Shown one piece after another: positions 36,296 through 45,659 of a stretch of DNA of 64,000 bases (position 1 is its first letter; each line of letters starts with the position of its first letter). Origin of the DNA: Bacteroidales bacterium (lineage in GTDB: Bacteria > Bacteroidota > Bacteroidia > Bacteroidales > UBA10428). Where the stretch lies: NCBI GenBank assembly GCA_016930375.1, contig JAFGGU010000054.1:52895-116894 (forward strand), written 5' to 3'. The translations under genes were made by a program, and so were the position numbers. The notes below the pieces were generated by a model, which saw only the letters and a program-made list of their open reading frames with translations, did not search any database and was not told the origin of the DNA.

Positions 36296-38722
36296 ATGTT
36301 GAAGAACTTCTTTCAGGTAACTTTCAGAAACATCCTCAGGGATAAAGTATATCTGATACTCAATGTACTCGGCTTGACTTTGGGCATAGCCGGCAGCATA
36401 CTTATCACATTGTATGTCAGGCATGAATTAAGCTATGACGGCTTTCATGAAAAAAGTGACAGAATCTATCGCATTAACAGTTACTCCAAGCTGGAAGGAA
36501 GGGAAATGTCAGCGGCCGTTTCAGCACCTCCGCAAGCAAGGACATTTATGGAAGAATATCCGGAAATAGAGGATGCAACAAGGTATTACCATCCTGCAGA
36601 TCAAAAGGTCAGTGTAGAAGCGGTGACCTATCATGAAAAGAATTTTTTCTATGCAGATTCAAACTTCCTTGAGCTTTTTAATTTTCCGCTGGAAAAAGGA
36701 GATCCCGGATCGGCGCTTCGAAAACCTTATTCCGTAATAATTACCTCCGAAATAGCCGATAAACTTTTTGGAACCCAGGATGTCATTGGGAAAAGCATTG
36801 TTCTGAACAACGATAAAATTTACCAGGTGACCGGGTTGATCAATGAAGTTCCCCGGAACACCCATTTCCGTTTTGATTACCTGGCTTCTTTTGTGTCACT
36901 TGATTTAAGCAGGAGCGAGTTCTGGCTCTCCCAGATGCTTGAAACTTTCATAATACTGCCGGAGGGTTATGCCTACAAAGAACTCGAAACAAAATACGGA
37001 TCCTTAATGGACAAATACGTCCTGCCTCAGCTTGAACAACTCATTCCGATAAAAGTTAATAATTACAAGGAATTTGAAGCCGCCGGCAATGTTTTCAAAT
37101 TCCTGCTTCAACCCTTAAAAGAGCTTCGTTTTAATAAGCAGTTTTTGTTTGGCTATGACAAGTCAACCGACAAGGTATATATCTACTTCTTTTCCCTGGT
37201 GGCCATTTTTTTGCTTTTCATCGCCTGCGTCAACTTCATGAACCTGGCAACCGCCCGTTATTCATACCGGACAAAGGAGGTAGGCATAAAGAAAGTATTG
37301 GGCTCGGATAAATCCCAGTTGATCAGGCAATTTCTTTCCGAATCCATGCTGATAACACTGATATCCATGATCATAGCACTTACTCTGGTGGAACTCATCC
37401 TGCCCGGTTTCAACAATTTTACGGAAGCCGACCTTCAAGTGGGCTATTTCAGTAAATGGTATATAATACCGGCTCTGGCAGGTCTCACCCTCTTCATTGG
37501 ACTGCTATCAGGGCTTTATCCTGCCTTTTACCTTTCCTCCTTCAATCCGGTTGAAATTCTTAAATCAAAGTTCAATAAAGGACCCGGAAACATCAAACTC
37601 AGATCGGTGCTGGTGATCATCCAGTTCAGTATTACCATAATCCTGCTTATCAGTACGTTTGTGGTTTCTTCCCAACTCAGGTATATCAGAAACAAAGACC
37701 TGGGTTATAACAAGGAGAACCTGCTGGTTGTAAAAAATACGGGTGATCTCGGTGAGCAATCTGAGACCTTTCGTGAACAATTGCTCAAAATTCCCGGTGT
37801 GATGAATGCAAGCCGCTCATGGACCTTTCCGGGTGACATGTATTATGCTACTTCATATCAGTTGCAGGGTGATTCATTGAATCGCCTGTTAAATTTTGAA
37901 ATTATCCAGGGGGATTATGATTTTATACCGACTTTGAATATGAAAATAGTCCGGGGCAGGAATTTCTCTCGTGATTATTCCACCGATAATATGTCCGTCA
38001 TCATTAATGAAAGTGCCGTTCAATACCTGGGGTTAAAGGAACCTGTCGGTGCCAGGCTTACCACTCCCAACAGGGAAGGTGGCCAGGATATATTGGAAAT
38101 AATAGGAGTCATCAAGGATGTATGCTATAAATCACTTCATGAGAGGATACAGCCAACCGTGATCGGGTTTAATGCAGACAAAATGAATGCCTATACCATT
38201 ATCAGGATTGAGGGAGAGAGTCTGTTACAGACAATAAAACAGGTTGAAAAAGTCTGGAATGATTTCTTACCCCACCAGTCCATTGAATTTACCTTTGTTG
38301 ATAAAAACCTGAACAATCTGTACAAATCGGAAATGCAGGCAGGTACGGTTTTTACACTGTTTGCAATCCTGGCAATATTCATAGCTTGTTTGGGATTATT
38401 GGGCCTCAGTGCATTTGCGGCAGAAAAACGAACCAGGGAAATCGGAATCCGGAAGGCACACGGTGCTTCAATAGCAAGTATTCTCAGGCTTTTGAGCAGG
38501 GAGATCATCATACTGATATCATTATCCTCAGTGATTGCCTGGCCGGTTGTATATTATCTCATGAATAAATGGCTGCAGAATTTTGCTTACCAGACAACCA
38601 TGAAGTTTTGGGTATTTCTGGTATCATCCTGCATCGGACTGGTAATTGCCATTGCTGTGGTGGTTTACCAATCCCTAAAGGCGGCTAGGATCAATCCGGT
38701 GGAAGCGTTGAAATGCGAGTAA
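36296..38722 (+). CDS. MacB/FtsX-type ABC transporter permease
   Basis: 808 residues from ATG 36296, where KNFFQVTFRNILRDKVYLILNVLGLTLGIAG begins the typical N-terminal cytoplasmic stretch and first helix; the GTG-initiated longer frame overlaps the regulatory spacer. The layout is one helix, a MacB-like periplasmic domain, three helices (IACVNFMNLATAR), then a second periplasmic domain and a helix set (FIACLGLLGLSAFAAEKRTREIGIRKAHGAS). No ATPase gene is adjacent. Such permeases are commonly paired with NtrC-type two-component systems in Bacteroidota and are thought to export lipids, peptides or drugs; substrate unknown. Confidence 0.87.
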   Translation: MLKNFFQVTFRNILRDKVYLILNVLGLTLGIAGSILITLYVRHELSYDGFHEKSDRIYRINSYSKLEGREMSAAVSAPPQARTFMEEYPEIEDATRYYHPADQKVSVEAVTYHEKNFFYADSNFLELFNFPLEKGDPGSALRKPYSVIITSEIADKLFGTQDVIGKSIVLNNDKIYQVTGLINEVPRNTHFRFDYLASFVSLDLSRSEFWLSQMLETFIILPEGYAYKELETKYGSLMDKYVLPQLEQLIPIKVNNYKEFEAAGNVFKFLLQPLKELRFNKQFLFGYDKSTDKVYIYFFSLVAIFLLFIACVNFMNLATARYSYRTKEVGIKKVLGSDKSQLIRQFLSESMLITLISMIIALTLVELILPGFNNFTEADLQVGYFSKWYIIPALAGLTLFIGLLSGLYPAFYLSSFNPVEILKSKFNKGPGNIKLRSVLVIIQFSITIILLISTFVVSSQLRYIRNKDLGYNKENLLVVKNTGDLGEQSETFREQLLKIPGVMNASRSWTFPGDMYYATSYQLQGDSLNRLLNFEIIQGDYDFIPTLNMKIVRGRNFSRDYSTDNMSVIINESAVQYLGLKEPVGARLTTPNREGGQDILEIIGVIKDVCYKSLHERIQPTVIGFNADKMNAYTIIRIEGESLLQTIKQVEKVWNDFLPHQSIEFTFVDKNLNNLYKSEMQAGTVFTLFAILAIFIACLGLLGLSAFAAEKRTREIGIRKAHGASIASILRLLSREIIILISLSSVIAWPVVYYLMNKWLQNFAYQTTMKFWVFLVSSCIGLVIAIAVVVYQSLKAARINPVEALKCE

Positions 38723-38743
38723 ACAGCCGGTGAGCAACCGGTG

Positions 38744-38841
38744 AACAGTAAAAAGTAAAAAGTAAAAAGTAAACGGTGTTCGGTGTTAATACTGTTTACT
38801 GTTTACTGTTTACTTTTTACCGTTTACCGTTTACTATTAAC
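38744..38841. repeat. Inverted heptamer array in unbroken 7-bp register (14 units)
   Basis: Left half: AACAGTA, AAAAGTA three times, AACGGTG. Centre: TTCGGTG, TTAATAC. Right half: TGTTTAC three times, TTTTTAC, CGTTTAC twice, TATTAAC. The register is unbroken across the switch, and the two halves are reverse complements in motif, so the DNA or RNA can fold into a long imperfect hairpin. It fills most of the gap between the convergent permease and ferredoxin genes and ends 3 bases before the ferredoxin stop. Confidence 0.93.
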
Positions 38842-38844
38842 TAG

Positions 38845-39132
38845 TTATGCCTTGGGATTCTCCTCGATCTCCACAATCGCCATGCGCCGGCAGAAACGTA
38901 CACAATCCCCACATCCTATACATTTTTGAGAATCGATAACTGCTTTTCTGTCATTGGTGGCAGTCAGAGCTTTGTCTCTGCATGCTCTGAAACAATGGCC
39001 ACATCCGTCACAGCGTTTGTCTATGACTGTATATTTTTTGTTGGTTTTCTCTTGCGCTGAAATTCCCAATACCGATAACCCGCTTATGATAACAAGTCCG
39101 GCACTTTTTGTGAGAAATTCTTTTCTGTCCAT
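38845..39132 (-). CDS. Small exported 2[4Fe-4S] ferredoxin-like protein
   Basis: 95 residues. The N-terminus DRKEFLTKSAGLVIISGLSVLG looks like a Tat-type signal with a single Arg-Lys pair. The mature part has two four-cysteine motifs, CDGCGHCFRAC and CIGCGDCVRFC, each able to bind a [4Fe-4S] cluster. The second group is followed by RR instead of the usual P, and the first by R. It is probably a periplasmic electron carrier. No oxidoreductase partner is adjacent, and it is isolated between two hairpin-forming repeats. Confidence 0.85.
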   Translation of the reverse strand: MDRKEFLTKSAGLVIISGLSVLGISAQEKTNKKYTVIDKRCDGCGHCFRACRDKALTATNDRKAVIDSQKCIGCGDCVRFCRRMAIVEIEENPKA

Positions 39133-39267
39133 AACTCATTTTTTAATATGATCTACTTACAAATCATACGTCAAAAATAATACCGGGATACCAGCCGACA
39201 AAATAATATATACCAATAATGGGATTATATAGATGAACGGAGTTGTTTGTCGAATAATTCCAATAGA

Positions 39268-39349
39268 AATACCGAACAAGGAACACCGAATGATGAATTT
39301 CAAAGTAAAATCTTCGCAATTCAAAAATCGGGGTTCCTTGTTCGATATT
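39268..39349. repeat. Long imperfect hairpin downstream of the GH106 gene
   Basis: Arms of about 37 bases face each other around a short loop. The best-paired core is CGAACAAGGAAC (39273-39284) with GTTCCTTGTTCG (39333-39344), extended on both sides with mismatches. It begins 8 bases past the GH106 stop (39357-39359, minus strand). It has no T-run and resembles other repeat hairpins in this window rather than a normal terminator. Confidence 0.75.
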
Positions 39350-39356
39350 AAAAATA

Positions 39357-42300
39357 CTACTTCTCCTCAACCCTCACCACTTCCACCGGCCCCAGCAATC
39401 CCGACGGCATCAGCGGCGAATCGGCTCTGTAAAAAGGCATGGTCGTATAGGTGATCTTCGTTTTGACTCCCGGCTGCTGATCGCCAATGAGCCTGTTCAC
39501 CCATAAGTTGGTGACCCTGATCTCGATTTTGTTATCGCCTTCCTGGAGTGCATCCGTTGCATTCACCCTGAAAGGCGTTTTCCAGACAATTCCAAGTGAT
39601 TTGCCGTTAATAATGACTTCTGCAAGATTCTTGACGCTTCCGAGATCAAGCCAAAGCTGACTTCCGGATTGGAACCATTCAGCAGGAGCCTGGATGGATG
39701 TCACGTAACTTCCTGTTCCTGAGAAGTATTTGACGCCTGGATCCGTATTTTCATTCCAGGCGGCAAGCTCAGTCAGGCTGATCTGTGCCGGTGCTCCGCG
39801 GTCAGCCTGGAAAGATAGATTCCAGGGATCTTTCACCTCAATAAGTTTTTTCTCATCCGGACGGGGAATGCCAATGGATTCTTTTTCAGCTTTTTTCCGG
39901 AATACAACAAAAACCGCATCATCAGGTTCCAGACGTAGCTTTACCTTGGTCATTTCACCAACGATCTCATAAGAAGCCGGTTCAATTCTTCCGGTCTCAG
40001 GATGCCAGATTTCAGCTGCCCTGCCTTTCACCCGGAAAGTTGCATCCAGGTTCTCCACTTTGTGATTCCGGTTGTTGACCCAATAAAAATCAGCATTATT
40101 CAATTTACGATGGACAAACAGTACACGGGTATCGGGTTGCGGTTTGGTATAAATAAAATCAGGAGCTATTTTCAATGCAGCCAAAACCTCAGCTATAGTC
40201 AGACCTCCATAAACCTTCCCTTTTCCTACTGTATTTTCACCCTTTTCCGAAGCCCAGAGTTCATCGGCGATGGCTTGGAATTCAGCCTGGTCATCACTCA
40301 GACTGGGAGTACCACTGGGCTTACTTCCCACTACAACAGCACCAGCCTTCACCAGGTCACGGATCTTTCTCAGTACCGGTAATGACATGTGCTGACTGTT
40401 GGCGTCCAGGGCAAGGAGGTTGTAGCGCATACCGCTTGGAGTGGTAAGTTTTCCTTTTTCAACACCCAGAACATGGACCAGGGCATCGGCATTCACGAAA
40501 TCATAATTATAGCCTTCGGGTATGGCAGGCAGTTTCTCGCCAAAAAGAGCTGTGATGTTATTATCCTCACCATAGAAGTATAGAATATCAGCTACAAACT
40601 TCCCCTGTTGCAGCATGTAGGAGCTTCGTGCCAGGTAAGTAATCCACGGCCCGGCTTGTTCAGCCCAGGTCTCATGTCGGGTGAACCACTGCCCAAATGG
40701 GCCGAGACCCAGACCAGGGATTTTATCGTTCACCGGCTGATGCACCGAAGTATGGATAACGAATCGGTTCAATCCATTCGCCATTTCCATGTCGGCCGTA
40801 GGTTTCAGGGTCTCGGGTGACCATGCCCACGCGGTGCCGATGGCGGTCATAGATTCCGCAGCCACCAGGTTTTGCCCGTAAATATGTGCCACCGAGGCTG
40901 ACTCACGCAAATCGGCCTTATAGCCTGTTGACACTTCTGCACCTGGTTCCAGTCCCGGAGTCCAGGTGGCACTCATGGGTATGGCGGCATTCCTCTTTAC
41001 TTCCATCCCGTCGCCAATGAATGCTCTTCCGCCTTCATGAGATTCGGTATAACGGGCCATGCCCCTTTCTTTTAGAATATCTGTCAGTAAATCGTAATGA
41101 TTCTCAGTGGTAAGATCACCAATGGTTTTCCTGAAATCCCATAAGAATTTGTCGCTTGCCTCTGCACTCTCCACAATATGACCTGTGAGAGCCGGCAGCC
41201 ACGGTAACATATCATATCCTCTCCGGCTTTTGAAATCTGTCGGCATGTTGTCGGTCCAGTTTTGAACTCCGGCTTCCCAGCTATCGGTAATAACGTACTG
41301 CAGCCCTTTTGCTCCCATCAACCCACCGGTTGCGTCCTTATACTGATCGAGATAGTTATTGAAATAAGCCTTTACATGCTCTGCACTCAGCTTGTCAACT
41401 TCAAGTCCTGTTGCTTCAGCGGAAGCCGGTCCATTTTGATGACCGGTAAGTGTGTAACCAAAGCGAATTATGATCCATTTCCCCTCAGCAGGGGTCCAAT
41501 CAAGCGTCCCATCGGGTTGCATTTTGTCGGTAAGATCCATTACATCACCTGTCTTAGTCACTTCATCTTCTTTTACCGTGCGTGTATGCGCAGTATAAAG
41601 ATCAGTTGCCGTTGAAAAAGCGGCTTTCTCCTGAAACCTGTTAACCCGGGGCACACTATGTAAAACCAGCTCTGCTATGTTAGTGCCTTTCACTCCGCCA
41701 GCACCTATATCAAATCCAAAAAAATTCATAGCAGACTGTTCAACAGTAATAAATGTAAATCTGAAATATTTGGCAGTCACCGGATCAAAAGTGAGTGTTT
41801 TCTCTTCAATTCCGCTTATTGGTATATCTGTGACTTTCCGGAATTTTTTACCGTCATCGCTTGCTTCAAGTGCCCTGGTATCCGGATCGGCTCCCCTTCC
41901 CCACATGCCGGCATAACCGCCGCCCATGATTGTAAGCGCCTGCATGGTTTGAGGTGAAGAGAATTCATACTGGACCCACGCTTTTTCGCCCACTTTAGCC
42001 GGAGGTAAATACGCACTATTATTCAAATCGCCATCGGTAAGCAGGGCAACATTGAACCTGCCGCCGCTGGAGGTGACTTTTGGATTCAAATCGGATAAAG
42101 GGATATCCGTTTCGGGCACCCGAAAAGCCAGAACCAGGGCATCTTTATAAAATTCAATATGTTGTCCCCCTTCACCGTCATTTCTCAAAGGGATATTCTG
42201 GAACGTACCTGTGGTAGTGGGTGGATGAGGCAATTTTCCGGAAAATGCCTTCCCTCCTTCAATCCGTATTTCACTCCACACCAATTTCTTCATCGCCTGT

Positions 42301-42731
42301 TCCGGTTTCACCCAGGGTCCACCGCTCTCACTCCATCCGGGGGAACCGGCAATGGCCATTTCCAGTCCAAGGGAATCCGCCATTTTCGTGGTAAACAGGA
42401 AGGCATCCTTCCATTCCGGGGTCATATACACCAGTCGCTTTTCAACAACCTGCGGTGTCATCAGGGCGGCATCGAAGTTCTGGAATCCGCCGATGCCCGT
42501 ACGGTGCATCCATTCCAGGTCGGCTTGTATGCCTTCTTTCGTAATATTGCCGTTCATCCAATGCCACCAAACGCGGGGTTTGGCGCTTTCAGGCGGGTTC
42601 AGAAATCCGGCTTCGAGGTCGGCGCCTTCTTTGGAAGTACTTTTGCATTGCACAAGTGCTATACACAGGACAAACAGCATAAACCAGACAAATATGCTGC
42701 TGTTTCCATTACCCGTAAAATCCGATCTCAT
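39357..42731 (-). CDS. Glycoside hydrolase family 106 (alpha-L-rhamnosidase-like)
   Basis: 1124 residues with a hydrophobic N-terminal signal (possible lipobox at LVQC, Cys29). The mature start PRVWWHWMNGNITKEGI followed by DLEWMHRTGIGGFQNFDAA is the hallmark of GH106. A discoidin-like beta-sandwich insertion (about 200-350) and a C-terminal jelly roll (YVTSIQAPAEWF ... VIINGKSLG) fit the GH106 architecture. The family hydrolyses alpha-L-rhamnosidic bonds in pectin rhamnogalacturonan or glycosides. The rhamnose catabolic genes at 54-60 kb and a shared 36-bp operator upstream support the assignment. Confidence 0.88.
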   Translation of the reverse strand: MRSDFTGNGNSSIFVWFMLFVLCIALVQCKSTSKEGADLEAGFLNPPESAKPRVWWHWMNGNITKEGIQADLEWMHRTGIGGFQNFDAALMTPQVVEKRLVYMTPEWKDAFLFTTKMADSLGLEMAIAGSPGWSESGGPWVKPEQAMKKLVWSEIRIEGGKAFSGKLPHPPTTTGTFQNIPLRNDGEGGQHIEFYKDALVLAFRVPETDIPLSDLNPKVTSSGGRFNVALLTDGDLNNSAYLPPAKVGEKAWVQYEFSSPQTMQALTIMGGGYAGMWGRGADPDTRALEASDDGKKFRKVTDIPISGIEEKTLTFDPVTAKYFRFTFITVEQSAMNFFGFDIGAGGVKGTNIAELVLHSVPRVNRFQEKAAFSTATDLYTAHTRTVKEDEVTKTGDVMDLTDKMQPDGTLDWTPAEGKWIIIRFGYTLTGHQNGPASAEATGLEVDKLSAEHVKAYFNNYLDQYKDATGGLMGAKGLQYVITDSWEAGVQNWTDNMPTDFKSRRGYDMLPWLPALTGHIVESAEASDKFLWDFRKTIGDLTTENHYDLLTDILKERGMARYTESHEGGRAFIGDGMEVKRNAAIPMSATWTPGLEPGAEVSTGYKADLRESASVAHIYGQNLVAAESMTAIGTAWAWSPETLKPTADMEMANGLNRFVIHTSVHQPVNDKIPGLGLGPFGQWFTRHETWAEQAGPWITYLARSSYMLQQGKFVADILYFYGEDNNITALFGEKLPAIPEGYNYDFVNADALVHVLGVEKGKLTTPSGMRYNLLALDANSQHMSLPVLRKIRDLVKAGAVVVGSKPSGTPSLSDDQAEFQAIADELWASEKGENTVGKGKVYGGLTIAEVLAALKIAPDFIYTKPQPDTRVLFVHRKLNNADFYWVNNRNHKVENLDATFRVKGRAAEIWHPETGRIEPASYEIVGEMTKVKLRLEPDDAVFVVFRKKAEKESIGIPRPDEKKLIEVKDPWNLSFQADRGAPAQISLTELAAWNENTDPGVKYFSGTGSYVTSIQAPAEWFQSGSQLWLDLGSVKNLAEVIINGKSLGIVWKTPFRVNATDALQEGDNKIEIRVTNLWVNRLIGDQQPGVKTKITYTTMPFYRADSPLMPSGLLGPVEVVRVEEK

Positions 42732-42800
42732 GATTATATTTTTAAATAATTCATAATGAATTGAAATAACAATTAAAAATATAACTCATTCTGGTTGATA

Positions 42801-42836
42801 TCAATGTACAAAATGCACTTTCTTTTATACAAAATG
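42801..42836. promoter_or_regulatory. Candidate rhamnose-regulator operator, copy 1 (upstream of GH106)
   Basis: Two identical TACAAAATG half-sites (42807-42815 and 42828-42836), 21 bp apart, follow TCAATG. The site lies 70 bp upstream of the GH106 start. It aligns without gaps over 36 bp to sites at 45505-45540 and 59671-59706, all in the same orientation relative to the minus-strand gene. Confidence 0.7.
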
Positions 42837-42855
42837 TGATAACTTGAACAGAATC

Positions 42856-44487
42856 TTATTTGATACCCGGATTATAGAACTGATCCAGCCACTCATACCG
42901 TTCACGTGTTGTGTCCTCTTCAGCCCGGGTATTCACGTCGATATGCATGACCTTTTTCGTTTTACCGCTGTTTGCAGCGGGCCAAAAAGGCACTCCGGAG
43001 CCGTTGGGATTTCCGGTTTTAATGAAATTGGCAAAGTACTCCTGCAGAATGGCAGAAACCTTAAAATCATCAGGTTGCCAGTCGTACACCCTGTTGGTAG
43101 GAAGATTGCCCAAGGCGTACTCTATTTCAGCAGAATGCACAGCACCGGTTGCAGCGGGCACTCTGGGCGCCTGCGGGTTTTTTTGCTTAACTACGCCTCC
43201 TGCCAGTCCTGCCGTAGCATTGCCCATTTCAGGCCGCATTTCCGGTCGCGGACGTTCATAATAATACCGGTGAACGGGATTGCCGCCGGTCCTCATGTGC
43301 AGATCGTACCACTTCCAGGTGCTGTATGAAATAAAGCGATCGCCTGCCAGTTGGGTGGATGAAAGGATTACTTCTGCCGGGGTGGAACCAGGGTATAATT
43401 TCAGGGCTTCCGCTGCTTTGTCACCATACAATTTTTGTACCGCAGCTTTATAATTCCCGGGCGTAGGTTCATCGTTTCCAAGGATTGACTGGTAACCGTT
43501 TTCCTGCGAGTTCCAACCGAGTAACAAGGGCACATGGGCTTGCTTCCCGGAAGCAAAAATTTTTACCGGCAATTCAGGAAAAAAATACCCGTCAACCGTG
43601 GAAGTAAAAGCCCACACATTGAATTTCGATGCTGCGGCAAGGAGCTGATCAGCCTGCATGGCGCGCAGGTCAGCCAGGGATTTGGCCCCGACGGATGCTG
43701 CAAATTTTTTCCCTGTTTCTTCTCCTTCTGACTGGGTTACCGGTGGCAGGGTGGGATGGATAATGGCCCCGCTCTCCCCTATTGCCCTCGCAAAAAGACT
43801 TTTGGACAGCGGTGAAGCCATTTGTGCGCTCACGGAAATAGATCCGGCCGATTCACCCGCTATGGTCACTCTTTTCGGGTCACCTCCGAATGCAGCAATA
43901 TTTTGTTGAACCCAGCGCAGGGCTGCCCATTGGTCCATAAGGCCATAGTTGCCCGAACCATGGTAGGGAGCTTCCCTGGAAAGCTCAGGGTGAGCCAGGA
44001 AACCAAAAACACCGAGCCTGTAATTCACAGATATAGATACTATGCCCTTCCTTGCCATACTTTCCCCGTCATATCGCGGTTCCGAACCGTCACCGGCCAC
44101 GAAACCGCCGCCATAAAAATACACCAGGACCGGTAGTCTTTCCTGGGCCGTTATTGCAGGTGTCCATACATTCAAATACAGGCAGTCCTCACTGACTCCG
44201 TTCGACCGGAAATTCATATCACCAAAGATCGATTCCTGCATGGCACGCGGACCGAATTGATCAGCTTTACGTACACCATCCCAGTTTTGCACCGGCTGTG
44301 GTTCCTTCCATCGAAGATCACCAACAGGAGGTGCGGCGAAAGGTATTCCTTTAAAAATGCTGATACCCGAGCTTGAAATTCCCTCCACCATTCCGTTCAA
44401 TGTTTTTGCCTGGGGTTTCTGCTGGTTCAGCTGGGCGTACATGCCCAGGGGCAACAGGATCCATAATACGATCAGGAGCTTTTTCAT
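42856..44487 (-). CDS. Exported type B carboxylesterase
   Basis: 543 residues with a signal peptide ending MYAQ. The oxyanion-hole motif YFYGGGFVAGD and nucleophile elbow GESAGS (catalytic Ser) are present, with EDCLYLNVWTP typical of the family. It should hydrolyse carboxylic esters, probably acyl groups on plant polysaccharides. It follows the alpha/beta hydrolase gene at 46 bp on the same strand, behind a shared operator. A decayed relative is at 50916-51459. Confidence 0.9.
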   Translation of the reverse strand: MKKLLIVLWILLPLGMYAQLNQQKPQAKTLNGMVEGISSSGISIFKGIPFAAPPVGDLRWKEPQPVQNWDGVRKADQFGPRAMQESIFGDMNFRSNGVSEDCLYLNVWTPAITAQERLPVLVYFYGGGFVAGDGSEPRYDGESMARKGIVSISVNYRLGVFGFLAHPELSREAPYHGSGNYGLMDQWAALRWVQQNIAAFGGDPKRVTIAGESAGSISVSAQMASPLSKSLFARAIGESGAIIHPTLPPVTQSEGEETGKKFAASVGAKSLADLRAMQADQLLAAASKFNVWAFTSTVDGYFFPELPVKIFASGKQAHVPLLLGWNSQENGYQSILGNDEPTPGNYKAAVQKLYGDKAAEALKLYPGSTPAEVILSSTQLAGDRFISYSTWKWYDLHMRTGGNPVHRYYYERPRPEMRPEMGNATAGLAGGVVKQKNPQAPRVPAATGAVHSAEIEYALGNLPTNRVYDWQPDDFKVSAILQEYFANFIKTGNPNGSGVPFWPAANSGKTKKVMHIDVNTRAEEDTTRERYEWLDQFYNPGIK

Positions 44488-44532
44488 ATATTGATTTTTT
44501 ATTGAATAATTCGCGTTATCATTTAAAATTAC

Positions 44533-45447
44533 CTAAAATCCTTGCGCCTTCATCCACTCCCAGAAACGTTCTATCCAGCTGTCGACCGGCAGTCCTTTCT
44601 TCTGCATGCCAAAACCGTGGCCCCCTTTTGCATACACATGCAGTTCAGCCTCTTTCCTTGCATTTTTCCATGCCGTATACATGGCAATGCTTCCCTGTGC
44701 GGCCAGCTGGTCATCACCAGCCACCAGGATGAATAACGGCGGAGCGTCAGCCGGAACGGGGGTATCCGACCAGGGTGTGTAAACAGGAGCTGCAAAATCA
44801 GGCCTGCTTTCCTGGTCATGCTGCAATACAGGGCCCAGGGTGACCATGCCCCCGGCTGAAAATCCCATAATGCCGATTTTGGCAGGATTAATACCCCATT
44901 CTGCAGCATGCTTTCTCACTATCCGGATGGCCTGCCTGCCGTCTTCCCGGCCCAGCATGGTAATCGCCGACATCGCTTCATGATGGCTGATATCACCTTC
45001 CGGCTTGCCTGCATTCTGAGGATTGTTGGCCGCGCTGATGGCCTTAAATAAAGCCATCATGGCCTTTTGAAACTCTTCCTGGGTTTCACCGGAATTGTTC
45101 AGTCTGTATTTCAGTAAAAATGCCGTAATTCCTTTTGAGGCAAGCCATTCGGCTACCTCTGTGCCTTCTGTCTGCCACGACAGAAAGAGAAATCCTCCGC
45201 CGGGTGCAACGATCACAGCAGTGCCATTGGCCTTTGCAGGATCAGGTTTGTATACGGTAAGTGTCGGAATTACCACATTCCTGATCATCTTTTGTTTCTG
45301 ATCATTCAAATACTGGACTTCTTTTTGTGTCCAGTTCTCCGATCCCGGGGCCGCACCGGGCCATAGCGGGATCACCTGTTGCTGGGCCTGAAGGCCGGGT
45401 GACACTGCACTAACTAGCAGGAAAGCTAAAACGATAGTGTTTTTCAT
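44533..45447 (-). CDS. Exported alpha/beta hydrolase (acetyl-xylan-esterase-like)
   Basis: 304 residues with a signal peptide ending LQAQ. IPLWPGAAPGSE at the mature start and VIVAPGGGFLFLSW (oxyanion hole) are typical of the dienelactone-hydrolase/esterase group often labelled endo-1,4-beta-xylanase B. The nucleophile elbow is GFSAGG, and the His region is YAKGGHGFGMQ. Probably a deacetylase of plant cell-wall sugars. It is first in a two-gene unit with the type B carboxylesterase and lies 58 bp downstream of operator copy 2. Confidence 0.88.
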   Translation of the reverse strand: MKNTIVLAFLLVSAVSPGLQAQQQVIPLWPGAAPGSENWTQKEVQYLNDQKQKMIRNVVIPTLTVYKPDPAKANGTAVIVAPGGGFLFLSWQTEGTEVAEWLASKGITAFLLKYRLNNSGETQEEFQKAMMALFKAISAANNPQNAGKPEGDISHHEAMSAITMLGREDGRQAIRIVRKHAAEWGINPAKIGIMGFSAGGMVTLGPVLQHDQESRPDFAAPVYTPWSDTPVPADAPPLFILVAGDDQLAAQGSIAMYTAWKNARKEAELHVYAKGGHGFGMQKKGLPVDSWIERFWEWMKAQGF

Positions 45448-45504
45448 TGCATTCAGGTTATTAAGGAAGTATAATGATAAAAATAGTGAGGATTCGGTTT
45501 ATTT

Positions 45505-45540
45505 TCAATGTATAATGTGGTGTATTATATATATAAAATG
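45505..45540. promoter_or_regulatory. Candidate rhamnose-regulator operator, copy 2
   Basis: TCAATGTATAATGTG followed by TATATAAAATG aligns gap-free over 36 bp with copies 1 and 3. The second half-site fits well; the first is weaker (TATAATGTG). It lies 58 bp upstream of the alpha/beta hydrolase start and 120 bp from the divergent Gfo/Idh gene. Confidence 0.5.
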
Positions 45541-45659
45541 GAAAGTCAATGGCAGAAATGGAATTTTGAAATCTGTCAATAATGCAGTAACTTCATTATG
45601 GTGTTTTCTTGGATTTCGGATCTAAATTCTAACCTGGTACATTAAATCTATAATTAAAA

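Noticed and set aside
45437..45625. Plus-strand open frame of 62 codons in the spacer before the Gfo/Idh gene
   Set aside because: It overlaps the start of a real gene on the other strand and covers operator copy 2; no recognisable protein features.
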